A stretch of DNA of 64,000 nucleotides from Clostridium manihotivorum. Its GTDB lineage: Bacteria; Bacillota; Clostridia; Clostridiales; Clostridiaceae. The translations under genes were made by a program, and so were the position numbers. Shown here in pieces: positions 37,268-46,446 of the stretch (within the stretch, counting starts at the first letter, position 1; the number at the start of each line of letters is the position of its first letter). The stretch lies in the NCBI RefSeq assembly GCF_004015185.1, contig NZ_CP025746.1, forward strand, positions 4,915,776-4,979,775, given 5' to 3'. Under the pieces are notes generated by a model. It ran no database searches. It saw only the letters and a list, made by a program, of their open reading frames with translations, and was not told where the DNA came from.

Positions 37268-37960
37268 TTAAACCTGCTGTAATCTCTTAAACAATATTTC
37301 CTCTTTAATCTCTTCATAGCTATCTCCAGTGGTGGAAGCAATAGTATCTACAAACTTCTCCAGTTTTTCTACAATTTCATCTATTTCTTCTTCACTCATT
37401 TTGCCTCTAGCTAATCTATCACAAAGAGAAATCAATATTATCTCATGTACTGAACAATCCTCAACCATATTAGATATATGTGCAAAAGGTAATCTCTTAT
37501 TAACATATAAATTTTGCATATGCCAGCGTACAAGTCCTACAACTTTATCATTAAAATGCTCATCTGAAGAAAACTCTCTCAAAAATCTTCTACTCATCTC
37601 AGCTCCCACTGAATCATGATCATAAGCGGTCCATCTTCCGTTTCTTTTAACTGTAGTTTTTATCTTTCCTACATCATGAAGAAGGGCTGCCCACATTAAA
37701 CTTCTTTTATCCTCACTAATATCTCTTCTTAATGCAGCTTCATCAACCACAAGCATAGTGTGATTCCATACATTGCCTTCAGGATGGAACTTTTTCTCCT
37801 GCTCTATCTTATCTAAACCACCAATTATGTCAAAAGGTCTTTTATATAATACTCCATCCTTTTTAAGCTTATCTAAATAGTTAGATGGTCTATCATCTTC
37901 TAATAAATGCTTTTCAATTTCATTAAATATATCCATATCTTCCAAGCTAAACACCTCCAT
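37268..37960 (-). CDS. HD-domain phosphohydrolase (HDIG type)
   Basis: This 230-residue protein has an HD metal-dependent phosphohydrolase core: WNHTMLVVDEAA (first His), LLHDVGKIKTT (HD pair, about residue 92), a further His in RWHMQNL, and Asp in LCDRLARG. The arrangement is that of small HDIG proteins related to the HD domain of tRNA nucleotidyltransferases or 2',3'-cyclic phosphodiesterases. The exact nucleotide substrate is unknown. A GGAGG-like site precedes the ATG. It is a single gene. Confidence 0.85.
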   Translation of the reverse strand: MEVFSLEDMDIFNEIEKHLLEDDRPSNYLDKLKKDGVLYKRPFDIIGGLDKIEQEKKFHPEGNVWNHTMLVVDEAALRRDISEDKRSLMWAALLHDVGKIKTTVKRNGRWTAYDHDSVGAEMSRRFLREFSSDEHFNDKVVGLVRWHMQNLYVNKRLPFAHISNMVEDCSVHEIILISLCDRLARGKMSEEEIDEIVEKLEKFVDTIASTTGDSYEEIKEEILFKRLQQV

Positions 37961-38450
37961 TCTATAATTTATTATTGCCTAATTCATTCTATAAATTTCA
38001 CATATATAAGTTTCATAAATACCACAACCTTAATAACACTACCTTTTTATACCTTCTCCTATGTGACCTTAGAAATTTGTTAAAGCTACCTTCTTTGGCA
38101 AATCTATAGCTTTTAACTATTAATAAATATCTTAAAGTTACTCTTATTATTAATTAGATTATAGCATCAAATGTAAGTATTTGTATTCTATTATCATTAT
38201 AATGTTTATAAAATATTAATTTGTAAATTAATAGACATTTTAATCTTTATCCTTTTCAAGGATGTAATTTTATAAACATTCCATTTTTAGCTTTAACACT
38301 CTCTTGAATTGTTAAACTTTAAACAATAAAATAGATAACAGATAAAGTTTTTATTTTCTGAATTTTTTTTATACTAACACTTAGTATAGTAATTTCAACC
38401 ACTGCAATTGTAAAATAAATCCTGTCAATTTTATTTTTTATCTAAATCAC
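37961..38450. other. Long intergenic region without recognised gene
   Basis: About 490 nt of very AT-rich sequence between divergent genes. I see no ORF with a ribosome site, no tRNA and no known riboswitch. It presumably carries promoters for both flanking genes. Confidence 0.5.
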
Positions 38451-38478
38451 TTGATAAAAACTTAATACATGCTAAAAT
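38451..38478 (+). promoter_or_regulatory. SigA-type promoter of the ECF S-component gene
   Basis: TTGATA (-35) and TAAAAT (-10) are separated by 16 nt, about 100 nt upstream of the start codon. Confidence 0.55.
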
Positions 38479-38485
38479 ACATTTG

Positions 38486-38522
38486 TCGGTATTCATATGG
38501 AAACCGAACTAATTGGTTTTTT
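38486..38522 (+). promoter_or_regulatory. Possible leader attenuator before the ECF S-component gene
   Basis: Two mutually exclusive small stems are visible in the leader: CGGT/ACCG around a 12-nt loop, and AACC/GGTT followed by T6. The second would act as a weak terminator. It matches no riboswitch class I know, and the stems are short. Confidence 0.3.
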
Positions 38523-38576
38523 AATTAAAAGCCGAATTATATCCTATATTTTAAGGAATAAGAACGGAGGTAAAGT

Positions 38577-39329
38577 ATGGAAAAAGGTTTAAACAAATCG
38601 AATTTCAGTACAAGACAAATGGTGACTACTGCTATGCTAGCTGCCATATCAATTTTTTTAGGGTTAAGTGGTTTAGGATTCATTAAAATTCCACCAGTTA
38701 ATGCTACTATAATGCACATCCCTGTAATAATAGGCTCTATTATTGAGGGGCCTATCGTAGGTGGATTAATAGGTTTATGTTTTGGACTATTTAGTATGTA
38801 TCAAGCATTTACTGCTCCAACTCCTACTAGTTTCGTATTCTGGAATCCAATAGTAGCACTTCTTCCAAGAATATTAATTGGTGTTATAAGTTATTATGCA
38901 TTCGTAGGAATAAAGAAAACAGTAAAAATAAATGCAAAGGCTTCAGGAATGGCAGTAATAGCCTTCTTATCTATCATGATAGCCTTAGCTTTAAAGATAT
39001 TCTTCCCTATATATGTAAGTTGTATAATAGCAGCTGCTGTTTTCGTTGTGTTAACTTTCTTATTTATAAAATACAAGTTAAGCGAAAAGAGCGAGGTTCT
39101 TTCAATAGGTACAGCTTCTTTGCTTGGTACACTTACAAATACAGTTTTAGTATTAACCTTAATTTATGTATTTTATGTTGATAGATTTGCGAAAGCTATC
39201 AATGTAAACCCTACTCTAGCTGGAAAGGCTATAGTTACTATAGGAATGACAAACGGTATTCCTGAAGCATTAATATCAACTATAATAGTAGTTCCAGTAG
39301 TAATGGCAATACTAAAGATTAGAAAATAA
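38577..39329 (+). CDS. ECF transporter S component (substrate-binding membrane subunit)
   Basis: Vitamin-capture subunit of an energy-coupling factor importer. The 250-residue protein has about seven hydrophobic segments, an N-terminal cytoplasmic stretch, and the S-component hallmark TAMLAAISIFLGLSG followed by MHIPVIIGSIIEGPIVGGLIG. EcfA and EcfT genes are not in the window, as usual for group II transporters. The substrate is not determinable from sequence; the adjacent P1-family peptidase, a family that includes pantetheine amidohydrolases, makes pantothenate a candidate. The gene has its own promoter, leader and terminator. Confidence 0.82.
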   Translation: MEKGLNKSNFSTRQMVTTAMLAAISIFLGLSGLGFIKIPPVNATIMHIPVIIGSIIEGPIVGGLIGLCFGLFSMYQAFTAPTPTSFVFWNPIVALLPRILIGVISYYAFVGIKKTVKINAKASGMAVIAFLSIMIALALKIFFPIYVSCIIAAAVFVVLTFLFIKYKLSEKSEVLSIGTASLLGTLTNTVLVLTLIYVFYVDRFAKAINVNPTLAGKAIVTIGMTNGIPEALISTIIVVPVVMAILKIRK

Positions 39330-39335
39330 TATTTG

Positions 39336-39371
39336 AAGTGTGCGACTATGAAAATAGCAGCACACTTTTTA
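39336..39371 (+). terminator. Terminator after the ECF S-component gene
   Basis: Stem AAGTGTGC / GCACACTT followed by TTTTAC, 7 nt beyond the stop. Confidence 0.85.
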
Positions 39372-39519
39372 CTATATAGAATTATATAATTTGTTGTTAT
39401 CAAAACCTAATAATATCAAGAGTCTAGAGTAACTAGTTATTATAGACAGTAAAAAAACAAAACATATTCGCCTATCAAGTGTAAAGACGTTTATATAGAA
39501 ATTAGGAAGGAGCTCTAAA

Positions 39520-40488
39520 ATGAAGGAAATAAACTTTTCAGACATAGATGGAATTAGAATGGGCCACAGCCAAGACTTTGTAGCTGGTACTGGTTGCACA
39601 GTTGTAATATGTGAAGATGGTGCCTCTGGTGGCGTAGACGTAAGAGGAGGTGCACCTGGTACTAGAGAAACTGATTTATTAAATCCTACTGAAATGGTTG
39701 ATAAGATCCATGCAGTTGTCCTATCTGGAGGAAGTGCTTTTGGACTAGATGCAGCTTCTGGAGTTATGGAGTATTTAGAAAATCACGATATAGGCTTCGA
39801 CGTATCAGTAACAAAGGTACCTATAGTATGTCAAGCAGTTCTTTTTGATTTAGTTTGTGGTAACGGAAAAATAAGACCAGACAAAAAGATGGGCTTTGAT
39901 GCCTGTGTGAATTCTGAAAATTATATAGAAGATATAAACGGCAACATCGGTGCAGGAACAGGAGCAACTGTCGGTAAGATACTAGGACCTCAGTACTCAA
40001 TGAAGGGTGGACTTGGAACCTATGCAGTGCAAGTAGGTGACTTAAAGGTTGGAGCAGTTGTTGCTGTAAACTGCCTTGGTGATGTAATAGACCCCTCAAC
40101 TAACGAGATAATAGCTGGAGCTCTAGACAGTGAGCTTAAAAACTTTGTTAATACAGAAGAAGTTATGATATCTCAGTATTCAAAAAAGAATAATGTATTT
40201 AATGGAAATACCACCATTGGTATAATAGTAACAAATGCACTGCTTACAAAAGCAGAAGCTAATAAGATTGCTTCCATGGCTCACAATGGCTTTGGAAGAA
40301 CCATGAGACCAGCTCATACCATGGTTGATGGTGATACAATCTTCACAATGGCTACTAACAAGGTTGAAGCTGATATAAATGTAGTTGGCCTTCTAGCTGC
40401 AAGGGTTATGGAAAAAGCAATCCTTAGAGGAGTAAAAAATGCGACCTCAGACTATGGCTTTAAAGCTTATTCTGATAAAATAAAGTAA
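39520..40488 (+). CDS. P1-family N-terminal nucleophile peptidase (DmpA/BapA/ThnT-like)
   Basis: P1 proteins autoprocess into two chains and cut aminopeptide, beta-peptide or pantetheine amide bonds. The 322-residue precursor shows GTGCTVVICEDGA, GGGSAFG-type loop SGGSAFGLDAASG, GAGTGATVGKILG, and the processing site around GNTTIGIIVTNA (about residue 232), where a Thr would become the nucleophile. AGGAGG precedes the ATG. It follows an ECF S-component gene on the same strand, with a terminator and 150 nt between them. The substrate is unknown. Confidence 0.88.
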   Translation: MKEINFSDIDGIRMGHSQDFVAGTGCTVVICEDGASGGVDVRGGAPGTRETDLLNPTEMVDKIHAVVLSGGSAFGLDAASGVMEYLENHDIGFDVSVTKVPIVCQAVLFDLVCGNGKIRPDKKMGFDACVNSENYIEDINGNIGAGTGATVGKILGPQYSMKGGLGTYAVQVGDLKVGAVVAVNCLGDVIDPSTNEIIAGALDSELKNFVNTEEVMISQYSKKNNVFNGNTTIGIIVTNALLTKAEANKIASMAHNGFGRTMRPAHTMVDGDTIFTMATNKVEADINVVGLLAARVMEKAILRGVKNATSDYGFKAYSDKIK

Positions 40489-40502
40489 TTAAGGCTAAAA
40501 TC

Positions 40503-40595
40503 TGCTCTTGACATAGCAATTTATAGTTTCTAATATTTAAACTATAGGGTTCTTATAGTTTTTACAAATATGAAACTTGCTCTATGTTAAGGGCA
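40503..40595 (+). ncRNA. Structured region with three competing stems (terminator/attenuator-like)
   Basis: An outer stem (TGCTCTTGACATAG with CTATGTTAAGGGCA) encloses TATAGTTT, AAACTATA and TATAGTTT in series. The middle arm can pair with either neighbour, and the second pairing is followed by TTT. It lies 14 nt after the P1 peptidase stop and about 200 nt before the kinase gene. It may be only a complex terminator; the alternating design is attenuator-like. The rest of the gap to 40801 shows nothing recognisable. Confidence 0.4.
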
Positions 40596-40801
40596 TATTT
40601 TATTTATACATATAAGAAACCTTAAAGCTATATAATTTGAACTGTAAATCTACAGCTAACATTTTTGCAGCTTTATAAAATATAAATTCTAGGTTATGCT
40701 TAATTTCAACAGGGTACTTTAACAAGCCAAGTATTATAAAATATTTTAAGCGTTTTCCATGAAAAACCAATATTACTATAAAGGATTATAATGGTGCCTA
40801 T

Positions 40802-42622
40802 ATGAAAACCAGTCTAAAACTAAAGTTTTTTTGTTTATTTCTTGCACTTTTATTTACTAACTTTGTTATAGGAGGAGTATCCCTCTATAACTTATTTAAA
40901 GTAGAAAATAATACTTCAAAGTTAACCTCAAGCAATTATGCCAGCATAAAAGCTACTAATAAGATGCTTCAGATTATTGATGAGGAAGCTCAAGATATTA
41001 TAAGCTATATAAACTCAAAAAACCCCATATACATAAGAAACTTTTATGATACAAACAACAACTTTCATGAAAACTTCACCTTTCAATCAAACAACGCCAC
41101 TGAGGAAGGCGAAAAAGTTATTAATGAAAATATAAAGAGCACATATTCGGATTTTCTAGATTCTTTAACAAGCCTTATTGAAATTAGAGACTCTAAGGGA
41201 AAAGAAGCAGCCTTGAATAAATACACCAATGAAATTCAACCTCTATATGAAAAATTAAATAAGTCCCTTAGAGATATATCTGAAATAAATGATAAAGCAA
41301 TGACAGATAAAAAAGACTCTATGAATAAAAATATAGAATCAGCAATAAAAGTAACTATTTGCTTAAGTTTATTCTTAATCTTAGTCGGACTCGCTTTATC
41401 CGTAAAATATATAAATAAATTTCTTAACCCATTATATTCTCTTCATGACGATATAATTAAAGCTAAGGAGGGCGATTTCACTCATAGGGCTGAAATACTT
41501 ACGGACGATGAAATAGGTATATTGGCTGAAGAGTTCAATAACATGAGTGAAAAAATAAACCAATTTCAGCATAGTACTTTTGGAAAGCTGTTAGATGAAA
41601 AGAATAGATCTATGACAATAATAAAAAGTATTTCTGATCCTATCATAGTTTTAGATACAAATTATAGAATAGTACTATTAAACGATGAAGCAGAAAATTA
41701 CTTTAGAATTACTCAAGCTCAAGCTACAGGTCGTCATGTATTGGAAACCCTTACTTATGGAGAATTGTTTGACTTCATTTCCAATGTAATGGACAATAAC
41801 ATAGAAAAAGATAGCAAGATAATGAGTTTTAAAAACAACAGCACTATTTTTAAGATCAATCTATCTAAAATTAATGACAATATGAATAAAACCAACGGTA
41901 TAGTAGTTTACTTCCAGAACATAACAGAAATAAAGAAAGTAGAAAAACTAAAACATGATTTGATTTCTTCTTTATCTCACGAAATTAAAACTCCGCTTAC
42001 CTCTATCATGATGGGTGCCAGCTTATTAGAGGATTCAGAGATGATGGAATCAAATAAAAACTTTAATAAGATTGTTTCAGCTATAAGTGAAGACAGTCAA
42101 AAGCTACTTAATCTAATAAATAACTTTTTAAGATATGGGCAATTAGAATCAGATCAAAAACTTTTAAATATGGACTTCTGCTCTGCATATGATATCATTA
42201 ATAGGAGTGTAGAAGAATATTATTCACTATTAGAAAACAAAAGCATTGAGCTTCGTATAGGACTTCAGGACAACCTTCCAGAACTTCATGTTGATGAGGA
42301 AAAGATAGGATGGGTATTAAACAATCTGTTGTCCAATGCTGTTAAATACACTAAAAACTTTGGCTCAGTACTGATAGGAGCCTATGAAAATAATGGATAT
42401 GTAAGTATATTTGTAAAAGATACAGGTATAGGAATCACCAATGAATATCAGACTAGAATATTTGAAAAGTTCTTTAGAGCAAACAGCGAAAGTGATGGTA
42501 CTGGTCTTGGACTAGCACTTTCTAAGCAAATTGTAGAACTTCATGGTGGAAATATTTATTGTGAAAGCCAGTATGGCTTAGGTAGTACTTTTACTTTTGA
42601 GTTACCTATAAGGGAGGATTAA
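40802..42622 (+). CDS. Sensor histidine kinase with HAMP and PAS domains
   Basis: This 606-residue membrane kinase has TM1 at about residues 8-28, an extracytoplasmic helical sensor of about 150 residues, TM2 at about 182-202, a HAMP region (about 203-255), a PAS domain (about 268-385, ISDPIIVLDTNYRIVLLND), a HisKA helix with SLSHEIKTPLTS, and a HATPase domain (NLLSNAVKYT, DTGIGI, GTGLGLALS). The layout resembles KinB/NtrY-type sensors. The cognate regulator gene starts 2 nt after its stop. The stimulus is unknown. Confidence 0.93.
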   Translation: MKTSLKLKFFCLFLALLFTNFVIGGVSLYNLFKVENNTSKLTSSNYASIKATNKMLQIIDEEAQDIISYINSKNPIYIRNFYDTNNNFHENFTFQSNNATEEGEKVINENIKSTYSDFLDSLTSLIEIRDSKGKEAALNKYTNEIQPLYEKLNKSLRDISEINDKAMTDKKDSMNKNIESAIKVTICLSLFLILVGLALSVKYINKFLNPLYSLHDDIIKAKEGDFTHRAEILTDDEIGILAEEFNNMSEKINQFQHSTFGKLLDEKNRSMTIIKSISDPIIVLDTNYRIVLLNDEAENYFRITQAQATGRHVLETLTYGELFDFISNVMDNNIEKDSKIMSFKNNSTIFKINLSKINDNMNKTNGIVVYFQNITEIKKVEKLKHDLISSLSHEIKTPLTSIMMGASLLEDSEMMESNKNFNKIVSAISEDSQKLLNLINNFLRYGQLESDQKLLNMDFCSAYDIINRSVEEYYSLLENKSIELRIGLQDNLPELHVDEEKIGWVLNNLLSNAVKYTKNFGSVLIGAYENNGYVSIFVKDTGIGITNEYQTRIFEKFFRANSESDGTGLGLALSKQIVELHGGNIYCESQYGLGSTFTFELPIRED

Positions 42623-42624
42623 AC

Positions 42625-43215
42625 ATGAAAAAGGTATTGGTGGTAGATGATACAAAAAACATAAGAGAAATGCTAAAAACCTATCTTGACATGGAGGGTT
42701 TTCATGTATTCGAAGCTATAAACGCAACAGAAGCAATTGAAATAATAAAGAATGAAGACATCTCTATTGTATTTACTGATATAAAGATGCCTGAAGTAAG
42801 TGGAACTGAACTTTTAAGGCTAATAAAGAAGTATAACAAAAGTATAACTGTAATAGTTATGACTGCCTTCGGAACTATAAAAAATGCTGTTGAGTGTACA
42901 AAACTCGGCGCAGCAGCTTACCTTCAAAAACCTTTTACAAGCAAGAGAGTGAAAGCTGTATTGGATGAGGTATTAAAAAAGGATTCAATAAAAAACAACC
43001 TAATAGCTCATTTAACCCTTGCTAAAAAGCTAATAGATGAAAATGAACTTGAAAAAGCTGAGGAAGTTTTGAAGAAAACCCTTACTATAAAAGATGACTG
43101 TGGAGAAACTTATTACCTTATTTCTAAGCTAGAAGAACTTAAAGGCGATATGGAAAAGGCTAATCGTTTTAGAAAAACCGCTGAAATATTTCAGTTTGAG
43201 TGTAATTTAGAATAA
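42625..43215 (+). CDS. Response regulator with receiver plus TPR-like tail and no DNA-binding domain
   Basis: This 196-residue protein has a standard receiver domain (residues 1-120): acidic DD pair, phospho-acceptor Asp in FTDIKMPE (about residue 53), MTAFG Thr and LQKPF Lys. Instead of a helix-turn-helix, the C-terminal 65 residues form helical repeats of TPR type (ENELEKAEEVLKKTLTIK, ETYYLISKLEELKGDMEKA). Output is therefore probably protein-protein interaction. It is co-transcribed with the upstream kinase and ends at a strong terminator. Confidence 0.9.
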   Translation: MKKVLVVDDTKNIREMLKTYLDMEGFHVFEAINATEAIEIIKNEDISIVFTDIKMPEVSGTELLRLIKKYNKSITVIVMTAFGTIKNAVECTKLGAAAYLQKPFTSKRVKAVLDEVLKKDSIKNNLIAHLTLAKKLIDENELEKAEEVLKKTLTIKDDCGETYYLISKLEELKGDMEKANRFRKTAEIFQFECNLE

Positions 43216-43249
43216 GAAACTTGCATTTTATACTGGTCTTAAAAGTGTA

Positions 43250-43287
43250 AAAAAAGCTCACTGAAGCGACATTCAGTGAGTTTTTTT
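43250..43287 (+). terminator. Terminator after the second two-component operon
   Basis: Stem CTCACTGAA / TTCAGTGAG with a 6-nt loop followed by T7. The preceding A run could also serve minus-strand transcription. Confidence 0.92.
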
Positions 43288-43340
43288 ACGCAGCTACCTT
43301 TCCGGGTGTATCTGTAGAAAATCCTACAGTCGAATAAGTT
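43281..43340. repeat. Interspersed repeat family B, copy 3 (diverged)
   Basis: It follows the T run of the terminator directly: TTTTTTTACGCAGCTACC, then GTAGAAAATCCTACAGTCGAATAA. It aligns with 3993-4053 position by position at roughly 65% by eye. Confidence 0.45.
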
Positions 43341-43347
43341 TTATTTT

Positions 43348-44109
43348 TTATTGTATATTGCTTACAATAAACTCCATAACTTCTTCTATTTCTGATAGAA
43401 CCTTATGAGAAATCTTAACTTCAAATCCTTCTTTAGAAAGTTTGCTTTTCCAAGAGTTTTCATTGTCAGAGAGTAAGTCTCTTTTTCCATGGAAACCTAA
43501 GACAAATAGTAATGGCTGTAAGAGCACTGAACTAGCATTTCTTTTTCTAAGCTTTTTAACTATTTGTTCAAAGGACGGTTCTCCTTCAATTGCAGCTATA
43601 TGAACATTGCTATAGCCTTTTTCGCTTAAACACTCTTCAAGCTCACAGTAGCAAACCTTAGCACAGTGACTTGATCCATGAGCTACCATAACAATCTCAT
43701 CTTCCGTATTAAGCAGAGTCTCTATTCTATTTATAAACTCATAATATCTAAGCTTATCTTTTTCTATAAGCGCTCCATGACTTATATTAAAGAGTATAGA
43801 TTTATTTTGGGCTCTATATTCATTAACTACTGTCTTTGCTTCTTCATACTCTTTTCCTTCGATTAAGAATAAGGTTGCTACTGATATTTCTTCCATACCA
43901 CTAGCTATAAGCTGTTCTAAAGCCTCACTAAGCTTAGGTACTTTAAGATCATACCTACTTTTTAACTTACCTATGATTTTCTCCGATGAAAAAGCTTTAA
44001 TAATTTTTTTGTATTTGCTTGTATCTACACTTTTAATAACATTTTCATATCTTTCTAACGCCTCAATATCTGCAGTTCCATTGCTAAGTATAATCAAACC
44101 CTTTTCCAT
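43348..44109 (-). CDS. cbiK: CbiK-type anaerobic sirohydrochlorin chelatase
   Basis: Class II chelatase inserting Co2+ (or Fe2+) into sirohydrochlorin. The 253-residue protein shows the three CbiK metal/catalytic positions: His in VMVAHGSSH, Glu in AAIEGEPSF, and His in VLGFHGKRDLLSD, followed by SWKSKL. It is the last gene of the tetrapyrrole cluster. Because the precorrin-2 dehydrogenase in the cluster lacks a chelatase domain and AsrC needs siroheme, this enzyme may also provide ferrochelatase activity; that is an inference. Confidence 0.85.
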   Translation of the reverse strand: MEKGLIILSNGTADIEALERYENVIKSVDTSKYKKIIKAFSSEKIIGKLKSRYDLKVPKLSEALEQLIASGMEEISVATLFLIEGKEYEEAKTVVNEYRAQNKSILFNISHGALIEKDKLRYYEFINRIETLLNTEDEIVMVAHGSSHCAKVCYCELEECLSEKGYSNVHIAAIEGEPSFEQIVKKLRKRNASSVLLQPLLFVLGFHGKRDLLSDNENSWKSKLSKEGFEVKISHKVLSEIEEVMEFIVSNIQ

Positions 44110-44206
44110 TGCTTACCTCTTTACATAAATTTATAGTATAGACTAAAAATCAAGCATTAAAGACCAACCTAAAATTCTATATTTATCTCTCCTACATTCA
44201 TAACTA

Positions 44207-45475
44207 TTATAGCTTTCTCAAAGCCTCCGCAAAACCTTCTATCTCTTTCTCCCCATGTCTTACAGATAAAAACATTGCTTCATATTGTGATGGTGGAAGA
44301 TAGATGCCTTCCTTAAGCATATGTGAAAAATACTTGTTGAACATATCTATATCACAGGTCTTAACGTCATCATAAGTTTTTACAGCTTCACTATCTGTGA
44401 AGAATAAAGTCATCATACCACCACATCTATTTATTTCATGCTTTATTCCTTTTTCAGTTAGTATAGATCTTATTTCCTTCTCCAATAAAGCTCCATACTT
44501 TTCTATGTTGTCATAATAACAGCTGTTATTGTAAAGCTTCTTTAAGGTCGCAATCCCTGCAGTCATGACTATAGGATTACCAGACATAGTTCCTGCTTGG
44601 TATATAGGACCTGAAGGTGATAATTTCTCCATTATCTCTCTTCTTCCACCATATGCGCCACAAGGCATTCCTCCACCCATTATCTTTGCATAGGTAACTA
44701 AATCAGGCTTTACATCAAATAAAGTCTGAGCGCCCTTATAAGCTACTCTAAACCCACTCATAACTTCATCAAAAATAAGAAGGCTTCCATTACTGTCACA
44801 TAAAGCTCTAATTTCTCTCATAAAATCATCTTCAGCTTTTATAACCCCCATATTACCTGCCACTGGTTCGATAATCACCGCAGCAATCTCTTGACCAAAG
44901 GCATTAAAAATTGCTTTTACTGAAGATATATTGTTGTATTCTGCTACAAGAGTATTTGAGATGCTTCCCTTTGGTACCCCAGCACTACCAGGTATGCCCC
45001 CTGTAAGCACACCTGAGCCTGCACTAACTAAGAAACCATCAAAGTGGCCATGATAACATCCAGAGAACTTTATTATCTTATCTCTTCCAGTATAGCCTCT
45101 CGCAAGCTTTACAGCACTCATAGTTGCCTCTGTACCTGAATTGACCATTCTTACCATGCCGATATTATCAAGAGTTTTACACATAAATTTAGCTAGTTCT
45201 AGTTCTAATAAGGTTGGTGCTCCAAAGGCCAAACTATTGTCTAAAGCCTCTTTCATGGCATTTATTACATCTTCATCCTTATGGCCTAAAAGCATAGGCC
45301 CCCATGCTCCAACAAAATCTATATATTCCTTGCCATCCTCATCATAGATATAAGCTCCTTCTCCTCTTTTAATAACCGGCGGAGTCATATCAAGACCTTT
45401 AAAAGCTCTTACTGGCGAGTTAACTCCACCAGGCATATACTTCTCAGATAACTGAAATATCTCACTATTATTCAT
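44207..45475 (-). CDS. hemL: Glutamate-1-semialdehyde 2,1-aminomutase
   Basis: PLP enzyme forming 5-aminolevulinate in the C5 pathway. The 422 residues have standard length, with GGVNSPVRAF near the N-terminus, NSGTEATMSAVKLARG, IFDEVMSGFR, and the PLP lysine in YAKIMGGGMPCGAYGG (about residue 265). It starts 2 nt after the hemB stop, hence one operon. Together with hemA at the other end of the cluster it supplies all tetrapyrrole precursors. Confidence 0.96.
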   Translation of the reverse strand: MNNSEIFQLSEKYMPGGVNSPVRAFKGLDMTPPVIKRGEGAYIYDEDGKEYIDFVGAWGPMLLGHKDEDVINAMKEALDNSLAFGAPTLLELELAKFMCKTLDNIGMVRMVNSGTEATMSAVKLARGYTGRDKIIKFSGCYHGHFDGFLVSAGSGVLTGGIPGSAGVPKGSISNTLVAEYNNISSVKAIFNAFGQEIAAVIIEPVAGNMGVIKAEDDFMREIRALCDSNGSLLIFDEVMSGFRVAYKGAQTLFDVKPDLVTYAKIMGGGMPCGAYGGRREIMEKLSPSGPIYQAGTMSGNPIVMTAGIATLKKLYNNSCYYDNIEKYGALLEKEIRSILTEKGIKHEINRCGGMMTLFFTDSEAVKTYDDVKTCDIDMFNKYFSHMLKEGIYLPPSQYEAMFLSVRHGEKEIEGFAEALRKL

Positions 45476-45477
45476 AT

Positions 45478-46446
45478 CTATTCCTCCTTAAGCCAAGCTG
45501 ATGCTTCTAGTGCATAGTAAGTTATTATTATGTCTGCACCTGCTCTCTTTATAGAAAGAAGACTTTCTAAAGCTACCTTCTTTTCATCTATATAACCAAG
45601 CTTTGCACCAGCTTTAATCATAGCGTATTCGCCACTTACACTGTATGCGGCAACTGGATAGTTATATTTTTCTCTAGCCATCTTTATTATATCTAAATAA
45701 GATAAAGCAGGTTTAACCATTATTATATCTGCTCCCTCTTCGATATCATTTTCTATCTCTCTCTCCGCTTCTCTGCTGTTGGCTGGGTCCATCTGATAGC
45801 TCTTTCTGTCTCCAAATTGAGGTGCTGAATTGGCAGCTTCTCTAAAAGGACCATAGAAAGCTGAACAGTACTTGGCACTGTAAGCCATTATGCCTATATT
45901 TTCAAAGTGATTGTCATCTAAGGCTTCTCTAATAGCTCTAACTCTTCCGTCCATCATATCAGAAGGTGCCACCATATCAGCTCCAGCTTTTGCATGAGAT
46001 ACAGCTACCTTAGCTAAGATTTCTAGAGTTTCATCATTTTTAACATATTCGTTCTCAATGATTCCACAGTGGCCATGATCTGTGTACTCACATAAGCACA
46101 CATCTGTAACTATCCACAAATCTCTATTAAGCTCTTTAATTCTTCTAATTGCTCTTTGAACTATTCCGTCTTCTGCAAAGGCTTCTGACCCACAACAATC
46201 CTTTTCTTCAGGAATACCAAAAATCATTATTCCTCTAACCTTTGCCTTTTCTATCTCTTTAACAATTTCTTCTAATCTATCTATTGAGAAATGATAGTTT
46301 CCAGGCATAGATTCTATTTCTCTTTTAATATTAGTACCTTCAACCACAAATATAGGATATATGAAATCCTTAGAGGATAATGAGTTTTCTCTCACTAAAT
46401 CCCTTATCTCTTTTGTTGTTCTAAGTCTTCTATTTCTTTTATACAT
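45478..46446 (-). CDS. hemB: Delta-aminolevulinic acid dehydratase (porphobilinogen synthase)
   Basis: It condenses two 5-aminolevulinate to porphobilinogen. The 322-residue protein shows the zinc cysteines in VCLCEYTDHGHCG (about 120-132), Schiff-base lysines in APSDMMDGR/AYSAKY and IMVKPALSYLD, and PVAAYSVSGEYAM. It overlaps the upstream cobA-hemD gene by 8 nt. Confidence 0.97.
   Translation of the reverse strand: MYKRNRRLRTTKEIRDLVRENSLSSKDFIYPIFVVEGTNIKREIESMPGNYHFSIDRLEEIVKEIEKAKVRGIMIFGIPEEKDCCGSEAFAEDGIVQRAIRRIKELNRDLWIVTDVCLCEYTDHGHCGIIENEYVKNDETLEILAKVAVSHAKAGADMVAPSDMMDGRVRAIREALDDNHFENIGIMAYSAKYCSAFYGPFREAANSAPQFGDRKSYQMDPANSREAEREIENDIEEGADIIMVKPALSYLDIIKMAREKYNYPVAAYSVSGEYAMIKAGAKLGYIDEKKVALESLLSIKRAGADIIITYYALEASAWLKEE

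Noticed and set aside
38486..38522. Possible preQ1-I riboswitch before the ECF S component
   Set aside because: The stem-loop followed by ACTAA is superficially similar, but the A-rich pseudoknot strand and loop consensus are missing and the protein is longer than QueT.
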